A stretch of DNA of 64,000 bases from Chryseobacterium camelliae (lineage in GTDB: Bacteria; Bacteroidota; Bacteroidia; Flavobacteriales; Weeksellaceae), in assembly GCF_002770595.1 (NCBI RefSeq), contig NZ_CP022986.1, positions 3,844,001 through 3,908,000 of the forward strand. The letters are read 5' to 3'. Positions 10,307 to 19,405 of the stretch are shown piece by piece (position 1 is the first letter of the stretch; each line of letters starts with the position of its first letter). The notes under the pieces are model-generated. The model made no database searches. It had not been told where the DNA came from and was given only the letters and a program-made list of their open reading frames with translations. The translations under genes were made by a program, and so were the position numbers.

Positions 10307-11029
10307 TTACTCAAAATTTTTGGCGTCCGCTTTTTCAAACACATCCTTTCTCTGCTCGGCAAGTTCTTCGGAGAAGATTTCCCCGTCTTTCATATTGACG
10401 ATTCTTGAGGCGTATCCGGCATCATAAGAAGAGTGGGTAACCATGGCAATGGTAGAGCCTTCCCGATGGAGTTCCGCAAGCAGGTTCATCACTTCGTTTC
10501 CATTGGAGCTGTCGAGGTTTCCGGTAGGTTCATCAGCGAGAATCAGTTTGGGCTTTGTCACCAGTGCCCGGGCTACGGCAGCCCGTTGCTGCTGGCCTCC
10601 GGAGAGCTGCTGGGGATAATGTTTGGCCCGGTGGGCAATATTGATTTTATCCATAATTTCCTCTACACGTTTTTTCCTTTCTGAAGAAGAAATTCCATTG
10701 TAGATGAGAGGAAGTTCTATGTTTTCATACACGGTAAGCTCATCAATAAGATTAAAATTCTGGAAGATAAAGCCGATGTTCTTCTTGCGGAGATCAGACT
10801 TTTTCTTTTCACTCAGTCCTGCTGTTTCTGTACCGGCAAACTGGTAGGAGCCTGAAGATGCGCTGTCCAGCAATCCGAGGATATTGAGAAAAGTGGATTT
10901 CCCACATCCCGAAGGACCCATGATGGCCACGAATTCGCCTTCTTTGATGTTCATGGTGACGTTGTTAAGTGCGTTGGTCTGAACATCTTCAGTCTTATAG
11001 ATTTTGGAAAGGTTTGTAATATTGATCAT
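10307..11029 (-). CDS. ABC transporter ATP-binding protein, LolD/MacB type
   Basis: The protein has 240 residues. Walker A is GPSGCGKST, the Q-loop is [15 protein letters not shown], the signature is LSGGQQQR, Walker B is [13 protein letters not shown] and the H-loop is MVTHS. All key residues are intact, so it should be an active ATPase. It is encoded between the adaptor and the two FtsX-like permeases, and would power both. LolD, MacB and FtsE ATPases share this signature. The neighbouring adaptor and TolC genes favour a MacAB-TolC-like exporter. Confidence 0.93.
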   Translation of the reverse strand: MINITNLSKIYKTEDVQTNALNNVTMNIKEGEFVAIMGPSGCGKSTFLNILGLLDSASSGSYQFAGTETAGLSEKKKSDLRKKNIGFIFQNFNLIDELTVYENIELPLIYNGISSSERKKRVEEIMDKINIAHRAKHYPQQLSGGQQQRAAVARALVTKPKLILADEPTGNLDSSNGNEVMNLLAELHREGSTIAMVTHSSYDAGYASRIVNMKDGEIFSEELAEQRKDVFEKADAKNFE

Positions 11030-11099
11030 TTAAATACAGTTTAAGGTTTGTGTTTTAAAGATTACAGCTGGAACAATAACCTTTGTTTTTCAATATAGT

Positions 11100-12347
11100 T
11101 TAATTTTGTTTTTGAATATCCAATAGTTCATATTTTTTCAGTTCGGCATAATCTGAGGTAATTACTTTCTCACCCTGTTTCAGACCCGATACCACTTCAT
11201 AATACATGGGGTTTTCCCTTCCCACGCTGATGGTTCTCCTTTCTGCCTTACTACCTTTGACCACAAAAATCCATTTTCCGTTGGTATCTTTGTAGAAGTT
11301 GCCTTTCGGAATCATCAGGCTTTGTACATCGGCAGATAATTTTAATTTAACCCCGAACGTCATCCCGATTTTCAGGCCCGGAACCTGAGCTGCAATAAAA
11401 TTAAGCTCTACGGAGAATTGTCCGTCTTTAACTTCCGGAAGGATCTTGGTGATGATGACCTCATATTCTTTTCCATTATTATCCAACGTTCCCTTTATTC
11501 CGCTGCTGATTTTATTGATGTAATATTCATCCACTTTTGCAACCAGCTTATAGCCGTCCATCAGGTCTATCTTCCCGATGCTCTCACCGGTGGTCAGGTT
11601 CTGGCCGGGTGAAAGGGTGAAAGAGGAAAGCCTTCCGGAAGCCGGTGCCATGACCAGGAAATTATTTTTATTGGAGCGCAGAATGTTCAGGCTCTTTTCC
11701 ATCTGGCTGACCGAGCTGTTAATGGCTGCCATCTGGGAGTTTCTTGAGGCCTTTTCATTGTATGCCCCTTTTTCTACAATGGATTTCCTTTGTTTCTGGT
11801 AATTCAGGTTCTGCATGGCTACATCATAATCCGTTTTTTTCCCGATTTCTGCATCGTATAATCTTTTTTGGAGGTTGTATGTCTGCAAAGCTGTATTATA
11901 ATCATTCTGGGACTGTAATACTTCTTTGTCCTGATTGAATTCCTGGTTCTTCAGTTCAAGGAGTGAACTTCTCATCTGGCTGATCTGCTGCATAATTCCC
12001 GTTTCCTGATTCAGGTAGTTGAATTCCGTATTGGGATTATACACCTGTGCAATGGGCTGTCCTTTTACCAGCATTTGCCCGTCCTCTGCAAAAATTTCTT
12101 TTACGGCACCTCCTTCCAGGACATTGACCAGCGATGAGTGCAGCGACTGGGTCTGTGCCGTGAGCATCAGCATGTCTTCAAATTTGCCGTAGGTAACCTC
12201 ATCAATAGTTATATCTTCAGTCTTTACATTGTAGGTCTTTTTCTGATTAAGGAAATACCACCCGAAAACCGATAGGACTAAAACAGAAATCAGAATAATG
12301 ATGATAAATTTTAATTTGGATTTCTTTTTTACTATTTTCGTATCCAT
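11100..12347 (-). CDS. Periplasmic adaptor (HlyD/MacA-like membrane fusion protein)
   Basis: The protein has 415 residues. A basic N-terminus and one membrane helix (LKFIIIILISVLVLSVFGWY) lead into a barrel-sandwich half-motif, a long coiled-coil hairpin (about residues 100-215), the second half of the lipoyl-like domain (VMAPASGRLSSFTLSPGQNL) and a beta-barrel domain. It should bridge the permeases to the TolC-like protein. It is the first gene of the minus-strand exporter operon, downstream of the candidate sigma-54 promoter and upstream activator sites. Confidence 0.9.
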   Translation of the reverse strand: MDTKIVKKKSKLKFIIIILISVLVLSVFGWYFLNQKKTYNVKTEDITIDEVTYGKFEDMLMLTAQTQSLHSSLVNVLEGGAVKEIFAEDGQMLVKGQPIAQVYNPNTEFNYLNQETGIMQQISQMRSSLLELKNQEFNQDKEVLQSQNDYNTALQTYNLQKRLYDAEIGKKTDYDVAMQNLNYQKQRKSIVEKGAYNEKASRNSQMAAINSSVSQMEKSLNILRSNKNNFLVMAPASGRLSSFTLSPGQNLTTGESIGKIDLMDGYKLVAKVDEYYINKISSGIKGTLDNNGKEYEVIITKILPEVKDGQFSVELNFIAAQVPGLKIGMTFGVKLKLSADVQSLMIPKGNFYKDTNGKWIFVVKGSKAERRTISVGRENPMYYEVVSGLKQGEKVITSDYAELKKYELLDIQKQN

Positions 12348-12381
12348 GATTTTGATAACTGTTTTATTTACAGTTTATTAA

Positions 12382-12396
12382 ACAATGCAGATGCCG
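12382..12396 (-). promoter_or_regulatory. Candidate sigma-54 (-24/-12) promoter of the exporter operon
   Basis: On the minus strand the bases read cGGCATctgcaTTGt. Against TGGCACg-N4-TTGC the GG doublet and the TTG are spaced correctly (10 nt between GG and the -12 pair). The last base is T instead of C. It lies about 35 bp before the adaptor ATG. The divergently encoded sigma-54 activator makes this attractive, but the -12 element is imperfect. Confidence 0.5.
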
Positions 12397-12468
12397 TAGA
12401 TTTATGCTTGTATAACTCACTGTAAATTAGAATAGAATCAATTTTGGATATTTTAAAACTGTTCATTA

Positions 12469-12500
12469 CCGGACACTTTTTGTCCGGAAACGGACGGTTT
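12469..12500. promoter_or_regulatory. Overlapping palindromes, probable activator (enhancer) sites
   Basis: Two dyads overlap here: CCGGACA-N5-TGTCCGG and GTCCG-gaaa-CGGAC. They lie about 75-100 bp upstream of the candidate -24/-12 promoter, the position expected for enhancer sites of an NtrC-type activator. The activator gene at 13284 is the obvious candidate regulator (inference). Confidence 0.6.
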
Positions 12501-12591
12501 GATGGATGACAACTTAATACCGGTGATGAACTTAGCAACCTGGAAGGCGGAGAAGAATTACTTTTATATTTGCAAATGATGAAATAAAACA

Positions 12592-13258
12592 ATGGCTGAT
12601 AAAAATAAAAATACAGGACCGTCTGAAGAGCAGATGTTGATTTCAAACAAAAAGCTGTTTGCTGATGTATCGCATCTTATAGAGCAAAGCCGCCAAAAGG
12701 TAGCTATGCAGGCCAACAGTGCGCTCACACTTTTATTCTGGCAGGTAGGTAAACGCATCATTGATGATGTCCTGCAAAACCAGCGGGCAGAATATGGAAA
12801 ACAGGTTGTACCTACATTGGCTGCTCAGCTGGAAAAGCTCTACGGAAGAAATTTTATCGAGAAAAATGTACAGAGAATGATGCAGTTTGCGGAATTTTTC
12901 CCTGATATGCAAATTGTCGTGACAGTGTCACGACAATTGAGCTGGTCACATTTTTTAATTTTAATCCCTTTAAAATCTGATGAAACAAGACGATTCTATG
13001 CTCAATTAGCTTAGTGTAAGAGAGCTTAGGAAACAGATTGACAATAAAGCATTTGAAAGGACCGCCATTGCCAATATCCAGGCAGCACAAAACGAAAATA
13101 TGCCGATCAATACTTTCAAAGATCCTTATGTTCTGGATTTTCTCGGCCTTACGAACGGCTATCTGGAAAAAGATATTGAAACGGCTATCCTCAGTGAGCT
13201 TGAAAAGTTCATCCTGGTCCCTTATAGAAACAAGAGAACGTTTTGAACGTCAGCAACT
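12592..13258 (+). pseudogene. DUF1016 (YhcG-type) protein, frameshifted and truncated
   Basis: The first frame (12592-13014) gives a typical DUF1016 N-terminal domain (LTLLFWQVGKRI, then MQFAEFFPD and ETRRFYAQLA). The reading then breaks at about 13010. It resumes in another frame as SVRELRKQIDNKAFERT and DPYVLDFLGLTNGYLEKDIE up to SELEKFIL near 13215, where it ends again. The C-terminal PD-(D/E)XK nuclease domain normally following this point is absent. YhcG-like genes are mobile nucleases of unclear role. This copy should be inactive. Confidence 0.8.
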
Positions 13259-13283
13259 GCTGTAATATAGTATATTAAAAGAA

Positions 13284-14627
13284 ATGAGAAAAAAGGAAGC
13301 CCATATTTTAATTGTAGATGATGACGAAGATATCCTGTTCTCGGCAAGGATCTGGCTCAAAAAATTCTTTGCGGAGGTAAGCTGCCTCAGTCAGCCTAAA
13401 AACCTGGTGAAATTTTTATCGGAACATCAGATAGATGCTGTTCTGCTGGATATGAATTTCCGGAAAGGCTTTGAAAACGGACAGGACGGATTATACTGGA
13501 TGCAGGAAATCAAAGCTTTGGAGCCGGATCTTCCGATTATTCTTATGACTGCTTACGGTGAAGTGGAACTCGCGGTGGAAGCGCTGAAGAACGGTGCTTC
13601 CGATTTTATCCTCAAGCCCTGGAATAACGAGAAACTCTATGCATCCGTCAATCTTGCCGTTGATATTTCCCGGAAAAACAAAAAACTCAACCAATGGGAG
13701 AATGTCAGCATTAAAACCAATCAGTACCAGCTGGAAACCCAATCCGGCATGATGAAAGAAGTGATGGAACAGATTGAGCGCGTTGCTGCAACCGATGCCA
13801 ACGTTCTGTTGCTGGGGGAAAACGGAACCGGAAAATATGTACTCGCGGAGCACATTCATGAATTATCGGAGAGAAAGAACCAGCCTTTTGTCCATATTGA
13901 TTTGGGAAGCCTTTCTGAAAGCCTTTTTGAAGCAGAACTCTTCGGATATAAGAAAGGAGCCTTTACAGATGCCCATCAGGATTATGCCGGAAAAATCGAA
14001 AATGCACAGAACGGAACGGTTTTCCTGGATGAAATCGGGAATCTTCCGCTTCATCTTCAGACGAAGTTGCTGAGCTTAATTCAAAACAGAAAATTATCAA
14101 GGATAGGAGAGAGCAAGGAAAGGATGCTGGATGTACGGTTTATTTTTGCAACGAATGAAAACCTCAGAAAAGCTGTTTCCGAAAACCGTTTCCGGAAAGA
14201 CCTGTACTACAGGATCAACACGGTAGAGCTGCAGGTACCGGCATTACGTGACCGGCAGGAAGATATTCCGTCCTTAGCGGATTATTTTTTAGAAAAGTAC
14301 CGACAGAAATACCATAAGCCCGAGCTGTTTGTAAATGAAATCCTGATTTCAGAATTAAAAAATTATTCCTGGCCTGGAAATATCCGCGAGCTTGACCACT
14401 GCATCGAAAGAAGCGTGATCCTGTCCCGGGAGAATGATTTCCGGCTGCTGATGCCGCAGGATGAAGAATCAGAAAAGGCCGTCCTGAATCTCAATCTTGA
14501 AGAAATGGAAGAACTCCTGATTAAAAAAGCATTGAAGAAACACCGCGGCAACATTTCTCTGGCAGCAGAAGATCTGGGCCTGTCGAGGGCAGCTTTGTAC
14601 AGGAGGATGGAAAAATTCCAGCTGTAA
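13284..14627 (+). CDS. Sigma-54-dependent response regulator (NtrC family)
   Basis: The protein has 447 residues. An N-terminal receiver carries the acidic pair VDDDED, the phospho-acceptor in AVLLDMNF and the conserved Lys in ILKPW. The AAA+ domain has Walker A GENGTGK, the sigma-54 contact loop in the variant form GAFTDA rather than GAFTGA, and Walker B GTVFLDEIGN. A Fis-type C-terminal HTH is visible (NISLAAEDLGLSRAALYRRM). It is followed by its sensor kinase after 30 bp and is divergent from the exporter operon with the sigma-54-like promoter, which it probably activates. Confidence 0.93.
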   Translation: MRKKEAHILIVDDDEDILFSARIWLKKFFAEVSCLSQPKNLVKFLSEHQIDAVLLDMNFRKGFENGQDGLYWMQEIKALEPDLPIILMTAYGEVELAVEALKNGASDFILKPWNNEKLYASVNLAVDISRKNKKLNQWENVSIKTNQYQLETQSGMMKEVMEQIERVAATDANVLLLGENGTGKYVLAEHIHELSERKNQPFVHIDLGSLSESLFEAELFGYKKGAFTDAHQDYAGKIENAQNGTVFLDEIGNLPLHLQTKLLSLIQNRKLSRIGESKERMLDVRFIFATNENLRKAVSENRFRKDLYYRINTVELQVPALRDRQEDIPSLADYFLEKYRQKYHKPELFVNEILISELKNYSWPGNIRELDHCIERSVILSRENDFRLLMPQDEESEKAVLNLNLEEMEELLIKKALKKHRGNISLAAEDLGLSRAALYRRMEKFQL

Positions 14628-14656
14628 GGGCTGATGAAACCCAGCCTTGACAAGGC

Positions 14657-15994
14657 TTGATACAAACAATTGCCTACATGAATAAACAATACATTTACAC
14701 CTATCTTTTTATGATCCTCGCTGTTGCCTGCGGCATTCTGGCGTTTCATTTTTATCAGCAGAATCAATGGATCTCTGGCTTTCTTTTCATCATGATTGGT
14801 GTTGGATGCATCATTCTTTCACAAGCCTCGGCTCTGGCTTACGTTCATAAGACTGAGAAACTGCTTTCAGCCATTCAGAAAAAAGATTTTTCCCTTTTTC
14901 CGGGGAGGGAAGGAAATGCTCTGGCGGATCATGCTGTGAAGCTGTATTATCAAAGCAAAGAAGAACATCTTTCACTGTCATCGTACAGGATCTTGTATGA
15001 GGAGATTCTCAACCAGCTTGAAATAGGGCTTATGATTCTTTCAGAAAAAGAAAATGCATGGGAAGTCTTTTACGTAAATCCTGTTTTTCTGGAAACCCTT
15101 CAGATTCCGAAATACAATTTTTGGGCATTGTACGAAAACAAGATGCCCGGTTTTTATAACATTATCGAAGAAACCGGCTATGAAAATTCCCAGGACTTTT
15201 TTGATATTTCAATCAATGAAAATACGAAACAGTCCTATTCTTTACGGACTAAAAAAGTGCAGAGCGCCAGGCACCGGTTCTGTATCATCAGCCTGGAATC
15301 TGTCCAGAAAATCATAGAACAGAAAGAAAGGCTGGCCTGGAACAACCTGATGAAAGTAATTTCCCATGAGCTTCTGAATACCTTAACGCCGGTCAACAGC
15401 CTTATTCAGAATCTGGAGTACATCGTTAACCAGGATACCATAGATCAGGAAGATCAGCAGGATATGAAGGAAAGCCTCATGATCATTAATGCGAAGTCCA
15501 GGCAGCTATTAAATTTTGTGGATGATTACCGTCAGGTGGCAGAGCTTCCCAAACCGGTTTTTAAAACCATTTCACTGAAGGCTGTTGTAGAATCTGCTTT
15601 ACTGTTCCTGAAACCTGAATTTGAAAAAAATAAAATCAGTACAGTCGATGTCCTTGAAAACCATTTGATTTCCGCGGACGAAAAGATGATAGAGCGCTGC
15701 CTGATCAATCTTTATCTCAATGCCATGTATGCCGTTTCAGAACAGGATGAAAAAACGATTAAAACAGAAATTAAGATCCTCAATAACAGGGTCGTTTTGA
15801 GTGTGGAAGATAATGGCAGCGGAATTCAGAAAGAAATTCACGATAAGATATTCCTTCCTTTTTTTACTACCCGAAGCAGAGGGTCCGGAATCGGGCTTAC
15901 GCTGAGTAAGAGCATTATTGAAGCCCATAAAGGATACCTGAATTATAAACCCCTGGAACAGGGAAGCAGGTTTGAGATCTGGTTTATAGAATAA
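14657..15994 (+). CDS. Sensor histidine kinase partner of the sigma-54 activator
   Basis: The protein has 445 residues. Two N-terminal membrane helices (FMILAVACGILAFHFY and GFLFIMIGVGCIILSQA) are followed by a PAS-like region. The dimerisation/phospho-acceptor box is VISHELLNTLTPVNSL, with His in SHELLN. The ATPase domain has an N box (INLYLNAMYAV) and G boxes (EDNGSGI and GSGIGLTLS). It has no large periplasmic domain, so it may sense a membrane or cytoplasmic signal. Adjacent to the response regulator, it forms a two-component pair probably controlling the exporter. Confidence 0.92.
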   Translation: MIQTIAYMNKQYIYTYLFMILAVACGILAFHFYQQNQWISGFLFIMIGVGCIILSQASALAYVHKTEKLLSAIQKKDFSLFPGREGNALADHAVKLYYQSKEEHLSLSSYRILYEEILNQLEIGLMILSEKENAWEVFYVNPVFLETLQIPKYNFWALYENKMPGFYNIIEETGYENSQDFFDISINENTKQSYSLRTKKVQSARHRFCIISLESVQKIIEQKERLAWNNLMKVISHELLNTLTPVNSLIQNLEYIVNQDTIDQEDQQDMKESLMIINAKSRQLLNFVDDYRQVAELPKPVFKTISLKAVVESALLFLKPEFEKNKISTVDVLENHLISADEKMIERCLINLYLNAMYAVSEQDEKTIKTEIKILNNRVVLSVEDNGSGIQKEIHDKIFLPFFTTRSRGSGIGLTLSKSIIEAHKGYLNYKPLEQGSRFEIWFIE

Positions 15995-16117
15995 GGACCA
16001 TAAAACTGAAGGATACTTAAAAATTATAATATGGCATTCTTCCGGATTGATAACCTTAATGCTGAATGTGAATTATTTGCATGGATTTTGTTCTTTTAAA
16101 GAAAATTTTAAATAAAA

Positions 16118-16747
16118 ATGTGTTACAATTTTAACAATAAGAAAGTTAGCCTTCAAAAAGCGGTCGAAGATTTAAATGCTGAAGGATATGATGAAGAGGA
16201 ATTCACACTTCACGGCAGCGTGAATGCGTTCAACCGGCAGGCTGTACCGGATATTCCTGTTATTGTCAATCACCATGGGATTGTATTGATGAATACATTC
16301 TGGGGCGTACAGCAGCACCCGGACGCGCCTACAAAAGGCAAAAACCTGCAGTCTGAAAATACACATACTTTTTACCGCAAAATAGAGCAGAACAGATGCC
16401 TGATTCCTGCTTCATCGTATTTCGAATACAAAACCGTACCGGTTCCCGGAAAAAAGACACCTGTTAAAGTGAAACATGAAATGTTCTGGAATCACAAGGC
16501 ACAATTTTATATCGCAGGATATTTTGATGTGTATGCTGACGGTAATTTAGGTTTTGGGCTCGTAACCACGCTTCCTAATCCGGTACAGGCGGAAATCCAT
16601 AACCGGATGATCATTACACTGGATGCAAAGAGGGGCAAAGAATTCCTGGACCGCGCGCCTATCGAAGAATTCCAGTATCCTCATTATTCACCGGACCTGT
16701 ATTACGAAAACCTGGAACCGGAAAAGGTACCCCATACTCTGTTTTAA
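16118..16747 (+). CDS. SRAP (HMCES/YedK) abasic-site protein
   Basis: The protein has 209 residues. The catalytic Cys is at position 2 (MCYNF) and is exposed after removal of Met1. The conserved segment RCLIPASSYFEYK carries the active-site Glu, and HNRMIITL supplies the His/Arg motif. SRAP proteins crosslink covalently to abasic sites in single-stranded DNA through Cys2. All key residues are visible, so activity is expected. It stands alone in a monocistronic position. Confidence 0.92.
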   Translation: MCYNFNNKKVSLQKAVEDLNAEGYDEEEFTLHGSVNAFNRQAVPDIPVIVNHHGIVLMNTFWGVQQHPDAPTKGKNLQSENTHTFYRKIEQNRCLIPASSYFEYKTVPVPGKKTPVKVKHEMFWNHKAQFYIAGYFDVYADGNLGFGLVTTLPNPVQAEIHNRMIITLDAKRGKEFLDRAPIEEFQYPHYSPDLYYENLEPEKVPHTLF

Positions 16748-16806
16748 TGATTTTCTGTTTTACTCAAAGCATAATTGTATAAATTCAGCGTAGATATTGA
16801 GTGCGC

Positions 16807-17556
16807 CTAAACAATCCGAATTCCTGATTTCCTGAAAGAATCAAGCTCAGAATCATCCGAACTGAGATCCGTAATTAAAGTGCTGATCCGGTTCGTTTCA
16901 CAGACTTTGAAAGCCTCACTTTGATTAAGCTTGTTACGGCTTGCCAGTGCGATGGTTGTCTTTGAAGACTGTACCATCATTTTTTTTGTTTCCCCGTCTG
17001 TGAGGGAGACGGAAGTAATTCCAAATTCAGGGTGTATGGCACATGTTCCCATAATGAACATATCTGCAATATATTTGGAGACCTCATAGCAGGTGGTTAA
17101 TCCTGAAGTGACAGCCAGGTCGCGTTCATAATTTCCGCCTAAAAGAATCAGTTCTACATGGTTGAACTTTTCAATAATAGGAACAACCGAATAGTTATTG
17201 GTAATGATCCTGAGATTGATGTCTAAAGGCATATGGGCAACGACTGCACATACCGTTGTGCCTCCATCCATAAAAACAGTCATTCCGTTTTTCAGGAACT
17301 GCTGTGTTTTCATTGCAATGATGTCTTTTTCTTTCGTCAGGAATGAGGTGCGGTCATGAAAGGTAAGCGGATCTTTTTCCCTGAGAATGGCCCCGCCCCT
17401 GGCTTTGGATAAAAGGCCGTTGCGGTGTAAAATATCGATATCCCGGCGTACGGTATCCTCAGAAACGTGAAGCCGGAGGGCCAGGTCCTCGAACTTGATC
17501 TTCTTTTTCTTATTCAGTTCCTTAAGGATGATTTCAAAACGTTCTTCTTTCAGCAT
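16807..17556 (-). CDS. DeoR/GlpR-family transcription regulator
   Basis: The protein has 249 residues. The N-terminal winged HTH (IKFEDLALRLHVSEDTVRRD) matches the DeoR signature. The C-terminal sugar-phosphate sensor domain shows MDGGTTVCAV and NNYSVVPII. It follows the MFS gene by 3 bp on the same strand, so the two form an operon. It probably controls uptake of the transporter's sugar-like substrate. The substrate cannot be read from the sequence. Confidence 0.9.
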   Translation of the reverse strand: MLKEERFEIILKELNKKKKIKFEDLALRLHVSEDTVRRDIDILHRNGLLSKARGGAILREKDPLTFHDRTSFLTKEKDIIAMKTQQFLKNGMTVFMDGGTTVCAVVAHMPLDINLRIITNNYSVVPIIEKFNHVELILLGGNYERDLAVTSGLTTCYEVSKYIADMFIMGTCAIHPEFGITSVSLTDGETKKMMVQSSKTTIALASRNKLNQSEAFKVCETNRISTLITDLSSDDSELDSFRKSGIRIV

Positions 17557-17559
17557 AAT

Positions 17560-18729
17560 TTATTTTCTGAATGTATAGAGTACGGCTACGATTACAAATA
17601 ACAAAGCTATGATTTCGAAGGCAATGTTCAAAGAAAAGTGATGGGCAATAAACCCTAAAAGTGCCGGCCCCGCCAGCTGGCCGGCATATCCCATCGTAGA
17701 AATTACAGGAATGGTTACAGCAGGCGACAACCCGTCAATACGGCCTCCTTCACTGAAAAAAACAGGGACTATATTCGCTGCGCCAATGCCGAGTAAAATA
17801 AATCCTGCAAGTGATCCTGCAATCCATGGACTGAATATCAAAATAACGACGCCCGCAGCTGCGATCAGGCTGCCGCCGACAACAACCGTTTTGCTGTTCA
17901 GTTTGCTGACCAGGGAATCTCCGGTTAACCTCATGACTGCCATGGCCACGGAAAATGCGGCATATCCTGTTCCTGAAAATTCTGCAGAGACATTTTTATG
18001 GTCCCTCAGGAGGATTGCGCTCCAGTCCAGCACCGCTCCTTCGGAAAGAAAGGCGATGAAACACATCATTCCCAACAGCAATACCGATGCATTCAGCCAT
18101 TGAAAACGGCTCGTTGCTGCTTCACTTTCATTGATGTGGGAGAATTTTCCGGTAATTTCTTTTTCAGAAGTATAGCCTAACAGATTCCTGAACTGGAAAG
18201 TCAGCAGGGCAACCAATACAGCGGAAATGGTAACCGCTGCAAACAGGGGATCTAAGCCTGCTTTAATCAAAAAACCGAGCCCTACAGATCCTAACAGCCC
18301 TCCCACGCTGAACAGCCCGTGCAATGAAGACATAATCGGTTTCTTATAAGCGTTCTGCACCTGCACGCCATGGGAATTCATTGCTACATCAATGGTGCCG
18401 ATTCCGCATCCGAATGCGAAGACTGCGACGCCCATCAGGTATACATCCGCAATCACCAGCAGGCAGGGAAGAAGCCATGCAGTAAGCAGTACGGAAATAA
18501 GAATCACTTTCCGGCTTCCAACTCTGCTGATAAAAAATCCAGATAAAGGCATGGTAACTAAAGCCCCGCCTCCCAGGAGCAATAGTAACAGTCCGAGTTC
18601 CGCTTCATTCAGCTGAAGACGGTCCTTTGCTAACGGAACCATCGGGGCCCAGCTGGACAAAGCAAGGCCGCAAACCAGAAAAATATACTGGGTTGCCCGT
18701 TTTGCTTTTATAATTGTAACATCAGACAT
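17560..18729 (-). CDS. MFS transporter (fucose-permease/YbjJ-like)
   Basis: The protein has 389 residues with about 12 predicted membrane helices and the loop 2-3 signature GFFISRVGSRKV. The general appearance matches small MFS carriers related to fucose permease and YbjJ. It is first in an operon with the DeoR regulator. The 86-bp divergent gap to the VOC gene contains repeated TTTGCA/TGCAAA half-sites that may be the regulator's operator. Confidence 0.85.
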   Translation of the reverse strand: MSDVTIIKAKRATQYIFLVCGLALSSWAPMVPLAKDRLQLNEAELGLLLLLLGGGALVTMPLSGFFISRVGSRKVILISVLLTAWLLPCLLVIADVYLMGVAVFAFGCGIGTIDVAMNSHGVQVQNAYKKPIMSSLHGLFSVGGLLGSVGLGFLIKAGLDPLFAAVTISAVLVALLTFQFRNLLGYTSEKEITGKFSHINESEAATSRFQWLNASVLLLGMMCFIAFLSEGAVLDWSAILLRDHKNVSAEFSGTGYAAFSVAMAVMRLTGDSLVSKLNSKTVVVGGSLIAAAGVVILIFSPWIAGSLAGFILLGIGAANIVPVFFSEGGRIDGLSPAVTIPVISTMGYAGQLAGPALLGFIAHHFSLNIAFEIIALLFVIVAVLYTFRK

Positions 18730-18745
18730 ATATTATTTTTATTGC

Positions 18746-18776
18746 AATATTAAGCAAATTTGCATTAATTTGCAAA
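18746..18776. promoter_or_regulatory. TGCAAA-rich dyads between MFS and VOC genes, possible DeoR operator
   Basis: The gap contains GCAAATTTGC and a nearby TTTGCA repeat with TTTGCAAA, forming overlapping inverted repeats. They sit just upstream of the MFS start. A role as operator of the adjacent DeoR-type regulator is inferred from position only. Confidence 0.4.
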
Positions 18777-18815
18777 ATAATAAATTGTGTTTTACAAATT
18801 AAACCTTAAAGAATT

Positions 18816-19205
18816 ATGAATATTGAACATGTAGCCATCTGGGTCGATGACCTGGAGAGCATGCGGGAATTTTATGTGACCTATTTTGATATGGTAAGCA
18901 ATGAAAAGTACACCAATGTACAAAAGGGATTTACCTCTTATTTCCTCACCTTTGGCGAAAACAGAACGCGTCTGGAACTTATGAACAGACCTGACGTTAC
19001 AGAACAGCCTTTCAACAGAGGGTTTCATAAAGGTATTGCCCATCTGGCTATTTCGGTAGGCGATAAGGAAACCGTTCGTCTACTGACGGAAAGACTGCGC
19101 ACGGACCGGTATGAAGTTGTGGGTGAACCAAGGACAACCGGCGATGGTTATTATGAAAGTGTGGTTCTTGATCCTGAAGGGAATCACATAGAAATAACTA
19201 TATGA
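18816..19205 (+). CDS. VOC-family (glyoxalase-like) protein
   Basis: The protein has 129 residues with two beta-alpha-beta-beta-beta halves. Candidate metal ligands are His5 (NIEHVAIWV), Glu in TRLELM, His in IAHLAISV and Glu in GNHIEITI, the standard quartet of a glyoxalase I/fosfomycin-resistance-like fold. Lyase or dioxygenase activity cannot be distinguished. It is divergent from the MFS/DeoR operon and may share its control. Confidence 0.85.
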   Translation: MNIEHVAIWVDDLESMREFYVTYFDMVSNEKYTNVQKGFTSYFLTFGENRTRLELMNRPDVTEQPFNRGFHKGIAHLAISVGDKETVRLLTERLRTDRYEVVGEPRTTGDGYYESVVLDPEGNHIEITI

Positions 19206-19405
19206 TCCTGCTCAGGAAACCGGGCTTTTAATGGGTACTGGCTGTAAATGGATTTTCAATAAGATCATTTGTTAGTATGGATAATTTATTGATGTGAGGT
19301 GTTGATATGCTTGTTTTGTTCGTGTGGTATGTTATTTAAGTTAATAAAATATACATTTTTATTAAATTTATAATTACATTTAACAGAACAAAAAAATGAG
19401 GTATC

